Origin: Pleurocapsa sp. PCC 7319
GTDB lineage: Bacteria > Cyanobacteriota > Cyanobacteriia > Cyanobacteriales > Xenococcaceae
NCBI RefSeq assembly: GCF_000332195.1
Contig: NZ_KB235922.1
Coordinates: 6,049,322-6,113,321 of the forward strand
Length of the DNA stretch: 64,000 nt
Direction: 5' to 3'
In this document: positions 21,052-29,777 of the stretch, piece after piece
How positions within the stretch are numbered: the stretch's first letter is position 1
How the letters are laid out: each line of letters begins with the position of its first letter
The notes under the pieces: model-generated
The model's database searches: none
Seen by the model: the letters and a program-made list of their open reading frames with translations, nothing else
Told to the model about the DNA's origin: nothing
Translations under genes and position numbers: made by a program

Positions 21052-21279
21052 TTACTGAGGAGTTTTTTGTAAATCTGGTCGTTCATCAGGTAGAATTGCA
21101 CCTTCTACGGGGCATACCTGTAAACAAATACCACAGTCAATACAGGTGGCAAAATCTATCCAATACCAGTCTGTTCCCTTCGTATTTTTACCGGGACCAT
21201 CATGGATACAGGCTACGGGGCAAGCGTCAACACAATCAGCTACTCCTTCACAGATTTCAGTGACAATAGTATGGGGCAA
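21052..21279 (-). CDS. 2[4Fe-4S]-type ferredoxin
   Basis: A 75-residue soluble ferredoxin. Two Cys clusters are present: CVDACPVACIH (with an upstream Cys in EICEGVADC) and CIDCGICLQVCP. The spacing of the first cluster, CEGVADCVDACPVAC, is that of Azotobacter/thermophile-type 7Fe or 8Fe ferredoxins common in cyanobacteria. It carries electrons to an unknown partner. It lies 30 bases after the LD-carboxypeptidase gene on the same strand, but no functional link is evident. Confidence 0.9.
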   Translation of the reverse strand: MPHTIVTEICEGVADCVDACPVACIHDGPGKNTKGTDWYWIDFATCIDCGICLQVCPVEGAILPDERPDLQKTPQ

Positions 21280-21309
21280 AACAGTTCTCTCCTTGAAGTT
21301 TTTTATGGG

Positions 21310-22296
21310 TTAGCCTGTGTTTGAAATTCTAGCAGAATTTACCTGCCAGCTTAAGACTCCTGTATCACCATCTAACTGAACTACTTGTCCAACTGGCAAG
21401 CTAGCATTGACTCCATCATGTCCAAAAGGCAAGTCATAAACTATTGGAATATTTAAATCTCCTAAGCGATCGCTCAATACTTTTTCTATTGTCCAGCTAT
21501 TACTCCCAGGATAGGGTTCACAACGACTAAAACGACCCAAAGCAATCCCTTTAATTTGTCTTAATACGCCCATCATGCGCCACTGAGTTAACATTCGATC
21601 AATTCGGTAGGGATATTCCGTAACATCCTCTAAAGCTAGAATTGCTCCTGAGAAATTGGGCTGTGCAGAGGTATTTAGTAAATGAGTAGCTACTGTTAAA
21701 TTAGCTGGCATTAATCTACCGTAAGCACTACCCCCTCCTCCTGGCTTTCCTAGTAAAGGTTTAATTTTTCCTGTTTCTAGATAATCAAACATTCTGGCGA
21801 TCGCCCAATCTGGTTCGGCTGCCAAAGTCGTCATTACTGGAGCATGAAGACCAGAAATTCCTTGAGTCGCCAAGCTCCACAGAAGGCTGGTCACATCAGA
21901 GAACCCAATTAGCCATTTCGGATCGGGGATCGGGGATTTTTGAGCAGATGAATTATCTTGTTCCGAGGACTTTTGTTGCCAACTCCAATCTTCTAATAGC
22001 CTTGCTCCGCCGTAACCACCTCTGACGGCAATAATTGCTCTACATCTGGGATTATGCCAAGCTGACGCTAAATCTTCTCGACGCTGGCGATCGCTTCCTG
22101 CTAAGTAACCACAACTAGATTGATAATTACTACCAAATTCAACTTGATAACCCCGTTCTCTCCAAATCTCTATCCCTTTTTCTAAAGCTTTTTTTTCCTT
22201 TAACGCCCCACTAGGTGCGATCGCCATAACTAGATCACCAGGCTTGAGAAAGGGTGGTAATTGACATTGATTGACTATTGAATGTGGTGATTGCAT
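21310..22296 (-). CDS. LD-carboxypeptidase (peptidase family S66)
   Basis: A 328-residue protein of the LdcA/MccF family, serine peptidases that trim the terminal D-Ala from peptidoglycan tetrapeptides in the cytoplasm during recycling. Features are LKPGDLVMAIAPSG at the N-terminus, AIIAVRGGYGGARLLEDW (~88), LIGFSDVTSLLWSLATQG with the nucleophile Ser (~140), ILALEDVTEYPYRIDRML with the catalytic Glu (~222), and FGHDGVNASLPVG with the His. No signal peptide is seen, consistent with a recycling role. Confidence 0.9.
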   Translation of the reverse strand: MQSPHSIVNQCQLPPFLKPGDLVMAIAPSGALKEKKALEKGIEIWRERGYQVEFGSNYQSSCGYLAGSDRQRREDLASAWHNPRCRAIIAVRGGYGGARLLEDWSWQQKSSEQDNSSAQKSPIPDPKWLIGFSDVTSLLWSLATQGISGLHAPVMTTLAAEPDWAIARMFDYLETGKIKPLLGKPGGGGSAYGRLMPANLTVATHLLNTSAQPNFSGAILALEDVTEYPYRIDRMLTQWRMMGVLRQIKGIALGRFSRCEPYPGSNSWTIEKVLSDRLGDLNIPIVYDLPFGHDGVNASLPVGQVVQLDGDTGVLSWQVNSARISNTG

Positions 22297-22482
22297 TTCT
22301 CTTCTATACGCTTATTACTTCCCAATCGAAAGTGAAAATGAATCATCGGGTAATTGGTAATTTTAGAATTAAGTGGCGTCAAATTTTTTTCGATGAATTG
22401 CAAGAACACTTAAAAATATTTCAAACTGCCCAATGCTTAGCTCGCCGAGTTGAGTAAAGCTACTTATTCTCAATTATTATTT

Positions 22483-24945
22483 CTACAAAGCAACACTAGA
22501 AATGTATTCTCTCACTGCTATTGCTGAATCTAACTGTAAGACAGTAGATGCGATCGCCTTTACCTCCGACTTACTCAAACCAGCAATCTTGGCTTTAATT
22601 TCAGGTATAGCGGGAGGATTAACACTTAATTCATCTACCCCTAATCCCAATAAAATCGGCACGGCTTTAGGATCGCTGGCTAATTGACCACAAACGCTGA
22701 CGGTAATTCCTGAGTTGTGAGCTGCATCAACGGTTTGACGAATCATTCTCAGTACCGCAGGTTCGTAGGCATCGGCTAAAGCTGCAACTTTCGGGTTAGT
22801 GCGATCGCTTGCCATGATATATTGACTGAGATCGTTAGTGCCGATGCTGAAAAAGTCTACTTCCTTTGCTAATAAGTTAGCCATAGTGACAGCAGCAGGT
22901 GTTTCGACCATGATGCCAATGGCAATTTCTGAATCGAAATCAATACTACTTTCTTTTAATTCTGCTTGCACTTTAGAAACTAGCTGTTTAGCTGCTTTTA
23001 CTTCTTTTACAGATGTCACCATCGGAAACATTAGCTTGATCTTATGCTTTGCTGATGCTCGCAGTATTGCTCTTAACTGAGTTTTAAAAAGATCAGGACA
23101 ATCTAAACTCTGACGAATACCGCGCCAACCCATACCAGGATTAGTTTCTGCGGGGAGATTGAGATAGTCAACGGGTTTATCTGCACCAATATCTAGAGTG
23201 CGAATAATTAGGGGACGTTCTCCCAGAATTGAACCTATCTCATTAATTATGTTAAGTTGTTCAGCTTCGGTTGGAGATGTGGAGCGATTTAGATATAGTA
23301 ATTCAGTTCGCAATAAACCCACCCCATCCGCACTACATTTAAGAGCGTAGGTAGCGTTATGTACGCTCATAATATTGGCGAGTACAGAGATTTTATGACC
23401 ATCTAGGGTAACTGCTTCTGAAATAATTGCGTCTTGGCGATTTTCTTGAGCTTGTATTTGTCGCCGTAGTTCGCTACTGGGGTCAAGCCAAATTTGACCA
23501 GTTGACCCATTGATCGCTATTTCTGTATGAGGCGCGAAGGAAAATAATTCTTGACCCACGTCGACTATCATTGGTATCCCCAGTTGACTGACAACTAAGG
23601 CACTATGGGCGGTGGCACTACCACTAGCAAGACAAATTCCTAATACTTGACCTGATTGGATTTCTGCTACTTCTGAAACTGTAAGATCGTTAGCAACTAG
23701 AATTACACCTTGGGGAATATTAATTGACTGGTGGGTTACTCCTAATAAAAGACGCAGTATTCTCAGTCCCACATCTTCTATATCAGCAGCACGAGCTCGT
23801 AAATATGAGTCTTCTAGAGCTTGATAAGATGCTGACAGTTTCGCGATCGCTTTTGCCCAAGCAGTGGCAGCAGTTAAGGATTGGTCGAAAACTATTTGAC
23901 GAGTTTGATTAATTAATTCTGGGTCTTTTAAATAGAGTAAATGAGCCTCAAAGATAGTGGCTGATTCTGCTGATTCTTTTCTAATAAGTTGTTTTAGTTC
24001 TTCTATACCCCGATCAATGGCTTGTTGTAGTTTTTGCCATTCTGCATCGGGATTATCTGTTGTTTCGTTAATAACTTCTGGGATAGTAGGTTGATAAAAA
24101 AATACTGGCGCGATCGCACTTCCAGGTGAGGCAGGGATGCCTGATAGCGAAGATGATGAAAGTTGAGGAGATGAGGAAAGTTGGGGAGATGAGGAAGGAT
24201 CATTTGATTCACCAAATCCTTCTTCAACTAATTTCTGCAAAGCTGCTAAAGCTTCAGTCGAGTCTTCTCCTGTTGCGGTAACAGCTATTTCGTGTCCCTG
24301 GCGCACTCCCAGAAGCATAACCTGATTAATACTTTTGGCACTTACAATTTGACTTTGGGTAGTGAGATTTTGTAGCTTGATTGCGGCTGAAAAACTAGAT
24401 GCTGTATTTACGAACTTAGCTGCGGGACGAGCATGAAGCCCGTAATGATTAATAATCGTCAGTTTAATTGTTTGTTCGGCAGAGGCGACAGCAGTTTCAT
24501 TTTCCAGACTGTTTTCTTCCTCCAATGAGATCTTATTCCCTGTTAACTGGGATATCTTGACACTTAATGAAGCCCTCGCGGATGCCATGACTCGATCTAA
24601 GGATGCACCAGATGCTGCTTCTATGACTGCTGCGATCGCCCCTTCTACCAGTGGAGCTTCACATAATCTAACTTTTTTTCGCTCTTCTACTGGGAGCAAC
24701 TCCAAAGCCATTTCCGCACTTAGAATAGCACTTCCTAAATCCATTAAAACAATTACTCCTGACGGATCGCTCACGGATTCGATGGCAGCCTGAATTTGGA
24801 GTGCATCAGTGCCCAAGGGATTAACTGGATCATCTATTCCGGCAGCGATCGCCAAAGGGACATCAGTTGGAATCATTTGTTGAGCTAATTCTTTGACCCC
24901 TGCTGCTAACTTAGCACTATGGGAGACAATAACAATTCCAACCAT
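22483..24945 (-). CDS. DhaM-HPr-Enzyme I fusion phosphotransferase
   Basis: An 820-residue three-part phosphocarrier. Residues 1-130 form a DhaM (EIIA-Man-fold) domain (MVGIVIVSHSAKLAAGV with the phospho-His). Residues 158-245 form HPr (NHYGLHARPAAKF, His171). A Ser/Pro/Gln-rich linker (~246-272) leads to Enzyme I (GIPASPGSAIAP; phospho-His447 in GSATAHSALVVSQLGIP; PEP-binding TIR barrel with IGIMVETPAA, IGTNDLSQY and SVCGQLASDP). Such fusions use PEP to phosphorylate dihydroxyacetone kinase subunits DhaK-DhaL. Neither dhaK nor dhaL is adjacent here. All phosphorylation sites look intact. Confidence 0.92.
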   Translation of the reverse strand: MVGIVIVSHSAKLAAGVKELAQQMIPTDVPLAIAAGIDDPVNPLGTDALQIQAAIESVSDPSGVIVLMDLGSAILSAEMALELLPVEERKKVRLCEAPLVEGAIAAVIEAASGASLDRVMASARASLSVKISQLTGNKISLEEENSLENETAVASAEQTIKLTIINHYGLHARPAAKFVNTASSFSAAIKLQNLTTQSQIVSAKSINQVMLLGVRQGHEIAVTATGEDSTEALAALQKLVEEGFGESNDPSSSPQLSSSPQLSSSSLSGIPASPGSAIAPVFFYQPTIPEVINETTDNPDAEWQKLQQAIDRGIEELKQLIRKESAESATIFEAHLLYLKDPELINQTRQIVFDQSLTAATAWAKAIAKLSASYQALEDSYLRARAADIEDVGLRILRLLLGVTHQSINIPQGVILVANDLTVSEVAEIQSGQVLGICLASGSATAHSALVVSQLGIPMIVDVGQELFSFAPHTEIAINGSTGQIWLDPSSELRRQIQAQENRQDAIISEAVTLDGHKISVLANIMSVHNATYALKCSADGVGLLRTELLYLNRSTSPTEAEQLNIINEIGSILGERPLIIRTLDIGADKPVDYLNLPAETNPGMGWRGIRQSLDCPDLFKTQLRAILRASAKHKIKLMFPMVTSVKEVKAAKQLVSKVQAELKESSIDFDSEIAIGIMVETPAAVTMANLLAKEVDFFSIGTNDLSQYIMASDRTNPKVAALADAYEPAVLRMIRQTVDAAHNSGITVSVCGQLASDPKAVPILLGLGVDELSVNPPAIPEIKAKIAGLSKSEVKAIASTVLQLDSAIAVREYISSVAL

Positions 24946-25099
24946 GTCATTTCAGGAAGAAAATCTTAGAATAACTAGCTTTTTTACTCACTTATCAAAA
25001 TAGCATTTCCACAGTAATTGATTCGCTTTATAAAGTTACTATATGTTAAGTTAAATTTCATAAAGTTTTAAGCTTATTGGATTTAGAGAGGAGAGCAAC

Positions 25100-25576
25100 A
25101 TGGCAATAGAAATTCCCGATGCGATCAAAACCTGGTCACAGTTCGGTCATCCTTTATTAATGTGGGTGTTGTTAGGTATTACTGTTTACGCCCTATACTT
25201 AGGAATTCAAAGTTCTAAAATTCGTAGTGCCGATAAAGAAACCAGAAAAGAATTAGTTAAGAAAAATTTTACTCAAAGACACCACAAAATGGGTTCACTG
25301 CTTTTAGCCTTAATGGTGTTGGGTAATATAGGCGGGATGGCTATAACCTATATCAATAATGGCAAACTTTTCGTAGGTCCACATCTTTTGGCAGGATTGA
25401 GCATGGTTGGTTTAATTGCCGTATCAGCGTCTTTAGTCCCCTATATGCAAAAAGGTAATAGCCTGGCTCGCAACACTCATGTTTCTCTGAATGTTTTGCT
25501 TTTGGGATTGTTTGGTTGGCAAGCAGTAAGTGGAATGCAAATATTACAAAAAATCGTTGATCGTATGATGTCTTAA
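25100..25576 (+). CDS. DUF4079 membrane protein (cytochrome b561-like)
   Basis: A 158-residue membrane protein with four predicted helices (about 16-35, 62-84, 95-115 and 125-145). Conserved His occur in FGHPLLMW, QRHHKMGS, GPHLLAG and NTHVSLN, a pattern that suggests bis-haem b561-type binding, although function is unproven for DUF4079. The start has a good ribosome binding site (AGGAG, 6 bases upstream). It is a single gene with its own terminator. Confidence 0.8.
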   Translation: MAIEIPDAIKTWSQFGHPLLMWVLLGITVYALYLGIQSSKIRSADKETRKELVKKNFTQRHHKMGSLLLALMVLGNIGGMAITYINNGKLFVGPHLLAGLSMVGLIAVSASLVPYMQKGNSLARNTHVSLNVLLLGLFGWQAVSGMQILQKIVDRMMS

Positions 25577-25605
25577 ATAAAACGGCTTAATATAACTCTT
25601 TTTCA

Positions 25606-25641
25606 AGACGTAAAAACTATTTTGCGTCTATTTTTTATTTT
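25606..25641 (+). terminator. Terminator of the DUF4079 gene
   Basis: AGACGTAAAA pairs with TTTTGCGTCT (one G-T) around ACTA and is followed by ATTTTTTATTTT. Confidence 0.8.
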
Positions 25642-25772
25642 ACATTCACGATATCGAAAGTATGAATCTTGGGGAATTAGTGACCGATATAGCTAGTTTG
25701 AAGAAAATTGCGCTCAATATGAGAGTCAGATTGAACTGAGCTCTATCTAAACTCTCATTTCCTTGAGTAATT

Positions 25773-26504
25773 TCAAGCAGCATGTTGATCGGATTTAATA
25801 ACTTTATTCAGTTGTCTACTATTTTTTGGTGGTATAGGTAAGTTATGACTTTCATGAAAATCTTGCTGTACTTTATATGTCAGGCGAGGGGAGATTTGAC
25901 GGACTATTTGCCCCAATACGCGATCGCCAGTAGATTGAATTAAAGAAGAAGATAGCTTGTGAATAAATTTAGGAAATTCCACTTCTACCGCTAAATCTAA
26001 CTTCCAATTTACTTGAGTAATAGTTCTAGGCAAAACCTGTTTTTTCGAGAAAAACTTATTTGTTGCTATTTCTTGATTATCTACAGGCATCTCATTTAAC
26101 TCCATTGATGCCTGGTAGTTTACCTTATATCCTGGAGCTTCGTAGTCAGAAAGAGGAATAGTGTGCATCTGGTAAACTTTGCCTACAGGTGGATTCAAAA
26201 CCACTCCGATCTTAGGTTCCACCTCGTAACCAAAAGAACCATATTTACCTACAGTTAAAACATATCCATTATCTCCCAAAGATTCAACTTTCATCGGTTG
26301 GGCACAACGACAAAACCAGCCTTCATGGGCATTTAAATATTCAGCAACTGTATCTGAATCGCTATACATATCCATTCGTCCATTGAAGCTAACCTCAAAG
26401 ACAAATGTTCTTTGTTGTTCTGCAATATAAGTAAGTTGCATAGCATCAGGTGTAGAAATTTCTAAGAATGTATTTTGTGGGCGAGCGATCAATTTTGAGT
26501 GCAT
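25773..26504 (-). CDS. DUF1997 family protein
   Basis: A 243-residue protein of DUF1997, a family found in cyanobacteria and plastids. Visible parts are GRMDMYSDSDTVAEYLNAHEGWF, KYGSFGYEVEPKIGVVL, WKLDLAVEVEFPKF and the C-terminal GQIVRQISPRLTYKVQQDFH, resembling START/SRPBCC-like lipid-binding folds. Function is unknown. It is divergent from the SDR gene. Confidence 0.8.
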   Translation of the reverse strand: MHSKLIARPQNTFLEISTPDAMQLTYIAEQQRTFVFEVSFNGRMDMYSDSDTVAEYLNAHEGWFCRCAQPMKVESLGDNGYVLTVGKYGSFGYEVEPKIGVVLNPPVGKVYQMHTIPLSDYEAPGYKVNYQASMELNEMPVDNQEIATNKFFSKKQVLPRTITQVNWKLDLAVEVEFPKFIHKLSSSLIQSTGDRVLGQIVRQISPRLTYKVQQDFHESHNLPIPPKNSRQLNKVIKSDQHAA

Positions 26505-26619
26505 ATTGAAATTTAAATTACGGTTTTAGAACTTCTCCCTACTGTTAAGATAATTACAATAAAGGAGTTAATTATCAGCAAAACACCTTTTAATTTAAAT
26601 AGGTGTGATTAGGATTTTT

Positions 26620-27279
26620 ATGAAAATATTTGTTGCAGGAGCTACAGGGCAAACGGGCAAACATATTGTCAGACAGTTGATAGAAAGAAACGTTCCCGTC
26701 AAAGCTTTGGTCAGAGATACAGAAGCAGCTAAGGCTATATTGCCTCCTACAACAGAATTAATCGTCGGCGACGTACTAAAACCAACCACCTTTGAAGATC
26801 ACCTTGCTGATTGTAACGTTTTGATCTGTGCCACTGGTGCTAGCCCGAGTTTAGATCCCACAGGTCCTTATCAAGTTGATTATCAAGGCACCAAAAATTT
26901 AGTCAATGCAGCTCAAGCCAAAAACTTAGAGCATTTTATTTTGGTTTCTTCCCTCTGTGTCTCCAAGTTTTTTCATCCTCTAAATTTATTTTGGTTAATT
27001 TTGTACTGGAAAAAACAAGCCGAATCCTACATTCAATCTAGTGGTATTCCCTATACGATAGTCAGACCAGGAGGTTTGAAAAACGAATCAAATTCTGAGC
27101 CAATTGTGATGTCCGGTGCTGATACTCTTTTTGATGGTAGTATTCCTCGCCCTAAAGTTGCTCAAGTATGTGTAGAAGCAATATTTCAGCCAGAAGCAAA
27201 ATCAAAAATTGTCGAGATAGTTACCAATTCTGAAGCAGAAAGCAAAACTTGGGAAAAGTTATTTAGCCAAGTACCCTAA
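26620..27279 (+). CDS. NAD(P)-binding atypical short-chain reductase
   Basis: A 219-residue Rossmann-fold protein starting MKIFVAGATGQTGKHIVRQL, with the dinucleotide-binding GATGQTG motif. It continues with KALVRDTEAAKAIL, VDYQGTKNLVNAA, ILVSSLCVSKF and SSGIPYTIVRPGGL, as in the NmrA/Tic62-like atypical SDR family, in which the Tyr-x3-Lys catalytic pair is often degenerate. I chose ATG 26620 over a GTG at 26605. The substrate is unknown; plastid relatives take part in chlorophyll or photosystem biogenesis. Confidence 0.85.
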   Translation: MKIFVAGATGQTGKHIVRQLIERNVPVKALVRDTEAAKAILPPTTELIVGDVLKPTTFEDHLADCNVLICATGASPSLDPTGPYQVDYQGTKNLVNAAQAKNLEHFILVSSLCVSKFFHPLNLFWLILYWKKQAESYIQSSGIPYTIVRPGGLKNESNSEPIVMSGADTLFDGSIPRPKVAQVCVEAIFQPEAKSKIVEIVTNSEAESKTWEKLFSQVP

Positions 27280-27359
27280 TCTATCGACTATAGCGCAACA
27301 ATATCGAGGGATTTAGTATTTTTTGTTGACAATAAAGTCTTCTTATCGGGCTGCCTACA

Positions 27360-28079
27360 ATGCAACTAATTAATCAAGCTAGTAAAATTATCTATCTCGG
27401 ATGTCTAATCTTAATCCTGTCAAAATTGGGAGGGCATATCAGTAAATCTCAAACACTAGTTTATATACAAAGCTCTCGGCAATTGTTGAGCAAACTTTCT
27501 CAACATTGGCACCAAAGACACTCCTCTTCAGTACCAAATACAAATTTTATTCCTAGTCTTCATCGTACCCAACCATTAGTAATGAGCGGTGGAGATCCTT
27601 ATATCAGAGCTTTGATGCGAACTATTACTGCCAGCGAAGCTAATGTCAAACGTCCTTATAACGTAATTTATGGTGGTCAACACATTGAAGATCTCAGCCG
27701 CCATCCTGAAGTATGTGTTTCAATCGTGGCTGGTCCAAACAAGGGAAAATGTACTACTGCGGCAGGACGTTACCAGATGCTAGATTTTACCTGGAGCGAA
27801 CAAGCACAAAGATATCATCCTAATCCTTCGGGCTTCTGGCGATGGAAAACCTATAGTTTTGAGGCAGAATATCAAGATGTAGTAGTTCATGACTGGTTAA
27901 GTGATTCAAATGCTTGGGGAACTAGTATTCCTCAGCAATTACGACAAGGAGAAATAACTCAGGTACTGAAGCTACTTTCTGGTACGTGGACTAGCTTAGG
28001 ATATGGAATTGAAACTAACTCGATGAGCAACTACTTACCTCAAATCTATCAAAATATGTTACAAGAGGAGCTAAGTTAA
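27360..28079 (+). CDS. Glycoside hydrolase family 104 / lambda-lysozyme-like protein
   Basis: A 239-residue protein with an N-terminal hydrophobic helix (IIYLGCLILILSKLG), so membrane-anchored or exported. The catalytic domain (~88-239) resembles lambda endolysin-type transglycosylases: ALMRTITASEANVKRPYNVI with the catalytic Glu in ASEAN, YGGQHIEDLSRHP, GRYQMLDFTWSEQA and GTWTSLGYG. It should cleave peptidoglycan glycan strands. No holin or phage gene is nearby, so it is probably a host cell-wall enzyme acquired from a phage lineage. Confidence 0.85.
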   Translation: MQLINQASKIIYLGCLILILSKLGGHISKSQTLVYIQSSRQLLSKLSQHWHQRHSSSVPNTNFIPSLHRTQPLVMSGGDPYIRALMRTITASEANVKRPYNVIYGGQHIEDLSRHPEVCVSIVAGPNKGKCTTAAGRYQMLDFTWSEQAQRYHPNPSGFWRWKTYSFEAEYQDVVVHDWLSDSNAWGTSIPQQLRQGEITQVLKLLSGTWTSLGYGIETNSMSNYLPQIYQNMLQEELS

Positions 28080-28090
28080 TCAGCTTGAAT

Positions 28091-28128
28091 ATACTATTGT
28101 TAGATTTTTGGTATCCAAAAAATAGTAT
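28091..28128. terminator. AT-rich hairpin after the lysozyme-like gene
   Basis: ATACTATT pairs with AATAGTAT, and inside it TTTTTGG pairs with CCAAAAA around TAT. The position 12 bases after the stop codon suggests a 3'-end structure, although the stem is AT-rich and has no clear U tract. Confidence 0.45.
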
Positions 28129-28560
28129 TGTATGACAATACAAATATGTCAAATTCACATAGTGAAATAAGTCAATACAAGTTTATTGACCAGTCGATTC
28201 ACACTGTATTTGAGCTTAATATTGTTATGATTTTTACAATTATAATTTATGCTCATGATTAATAGTTTGGTTTATGTTCAATATTATGAAATACTAAACC
28301 AATGGTCAATTAATTAATGAAATTTCTAGTTCGTAGAGTTAATTTAAAGTATAGAGAAGGTATCAAGGTGGATTTATATTTTCATATTGTGTCTGGTTAG
28401 AAAACTGAAAAGATTGGAGATGGAAAGCAGATAAAAGGTCATTAGGGAAACTAATAACCTGACTGCTTGAAATAATCACTGTCAAGTTTTGCGATGTATA
28501 AACTTTATTTTTCCTGCTCAAGAGGCATTTTTACTTAAGCGATTGCGAACCGTTCAAAGA
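28129..28560. other. AT-rich intergenic region
   Basis: No supported gene. Short frames (for example 27 residues from 28317) have no recognisable features. Confidence 0.4.
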
Positions 28561-28673
28561 ACAAGTCACAGATTACCCCGCCGTCCTCATTCGAGGATAA
28601 ATGAAATGACGGCGCCTTCTTACAAAGTTTTTGACGCGTAGCGCGAAAAGCCCTTGCTCTGACAGTTGGTCAA
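28561..28673 (+). repeat. Hairpin repeat element A (IS200/IS605-end-like)
   Basis: It begins ACAAGTCACAGATTACCCC, contains the hairpin CGCCGTC...GACGGCG (28579-28614), and ends GACAGTTGGTCAA. The same blocks in the same order appear on the minus strand at 51442-51502. Such CCGCCGTC hairpins are common at ends of cyanobacterial IS200/IS605 elements, so both may be relics. Confidence 0.55.
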
Positions 28674-28823
28674 TCATTTCAAGGCATTAATATCCCTGAC
28701 TCAAGCAATTAGATTCTTATAAAATTGCTTGAGTTGGCATATATTTGTCAAGCACTCAAGCAAACAACATAGTTTAATACTAAAAACTAGTATAATAAAC
28801 GATTATATCTTGTTGAATACAAA

Positions 28824-29750
28824 GTGAACAATCATATTTCAGATTCATTAAAGTTAGATATTTTTAAATTTAAAGTGAAAATTTATATTCCACTTCTTTA
28901 TTCGGAAAAAATAAAGAGACCTGGTAAAAGATACTTCTTAAATAATATTATAGGAGAAGATTTTATTATTTTATGGTTATCTTTTGCCTACACTAGCTCC
29001 CATCTTTTGCTTAGTAGTATTAGCATATTCTTATTATTAATCGCATTTTGGTGCATATATGAGCTAGGTTATATTGAAAATGACATTATTGGTGATAAGT
29101 ATGAGGACAAAGCAGTTCTTTCTCATAATTATAAATCTGGTGAATATTCATTTGGTCTCTGGCAACCTTGGCTTTGGTCTTTAGGACTATCTATTTTAGG
29201 CATTATTGCTCTCGAAAATAACAAAATTTTTGAAATCTCTTCACTTGATGTTTTTACTTTCCATGGATATGAACATATTTTTTCAGATATCTCAGCAAAG
29301 TTGATTTATTGGGGATTTTTTTTACTAGCTTTGAGAGGAATCTTTTATGTTTATAATAATATCAATAAACAGAGTAGAGTTTGGTTCTATTTATTATTAC
29401 AAACCTTTCGCTACTGTGGTTTTCTAATAATAATTACTACCAATACGGTAGGATTAATGTTACTAGTAAGTTGTATTTTGACTCGTTCTATTCAATATAT
29501 TTTATATCGTTATTTGGGAGGTCAAGAAAGCAGTTGGCCGATGGATTTCCCTAGATATTTCTTTTGCCTATTAATCTACATATTATTAATAGGTATTTTA
29601 GCTGTTAATAGCCGTGATTTATCGTTAATTTTTAATTTTCAAGTATTGTTAATTTGTAGTTTTTGTCTACTTAGAGGGCGCAAAGGTTTTACTAATGTTT
29701 TTGCTAACTTTCTTCCTGTTAGTCAAGATGGTTCCAATGGAGTTACCTGA
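28824..29750 (+). CDS. Polytopic membrane protein, possibly UbiA-like
   Basis: A 308-residue protein with about eight hydrophobic segments and a very AT-rich coding sequence, unlike its neighbours. The segment YELGYIENDIIGDKYEDKAV near residue 80 resembles the N-D-x-x-(x)-D motif of UbiA-type prenyltransferases, but the spacing is not exact and the second Asp-rich motif is not clear. The start is GTG 28824; no in-frame ATG lies close by. I do not assign a function. Base composition and the flanking IS-like repeat suggest horizontal acquisition. Confidence 0.6.
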   Translation: MNNHISDSLKLDIFKFKVKIYIPLLYSEKIKRPGKRYFLNNIIGEDFIILWLSFAYTSSHLLLSSISIFLLLIAFWCIYELGYIENDIIGDKYEDKAVLSHNYKSGEYSFGLWQPWLWSLGLSILGIIALENNKIFEISSLDVFTFHGYEHIFSDISAKLIYWGFFLLALRGIFYVYNNINKQSRVWFYLLLQTFRYCGFLIIITTNTVGLMLLVSCILTRSIQYILYRYLGGQESSWPMDFPRYFFCLLIYILLIGILAVNSRDLSLIFNFQVLLICSFCLLRGRKGFTNVFANFLPVSQDGSNGVT

Positions 29751-29756
29751 CTGTTA

Positions 29757-29777
29757 AGTAATCAGTAATCAGTAATT
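29757..29777 (-). repeat. TTACTGA heptamer array behind selO
   Basis: Three units (AGTAATC, AGTAATC, AGTAATT on the plus strand) read TTACTGA-type on the minus strand and begin right after the SelO stop codon. This is the same heptamer and orientation relative to the gene as at 104, 32381 and 43314. Confidence 0.75.

Noticed and set aside
22338-22457. 39-residue plus-strand frame starting MNHRVIGNFRIKWRQ
   Set aside because: It lies between two minus-strand genes without a ribosome binding site or known family; it is plausible but too short to claim.
27360-28079. Prophage lysis cassette
   Set aside because: The lysozyme-like gene has a membrane anchor and no holin, integrase or structural phage gene nearby.
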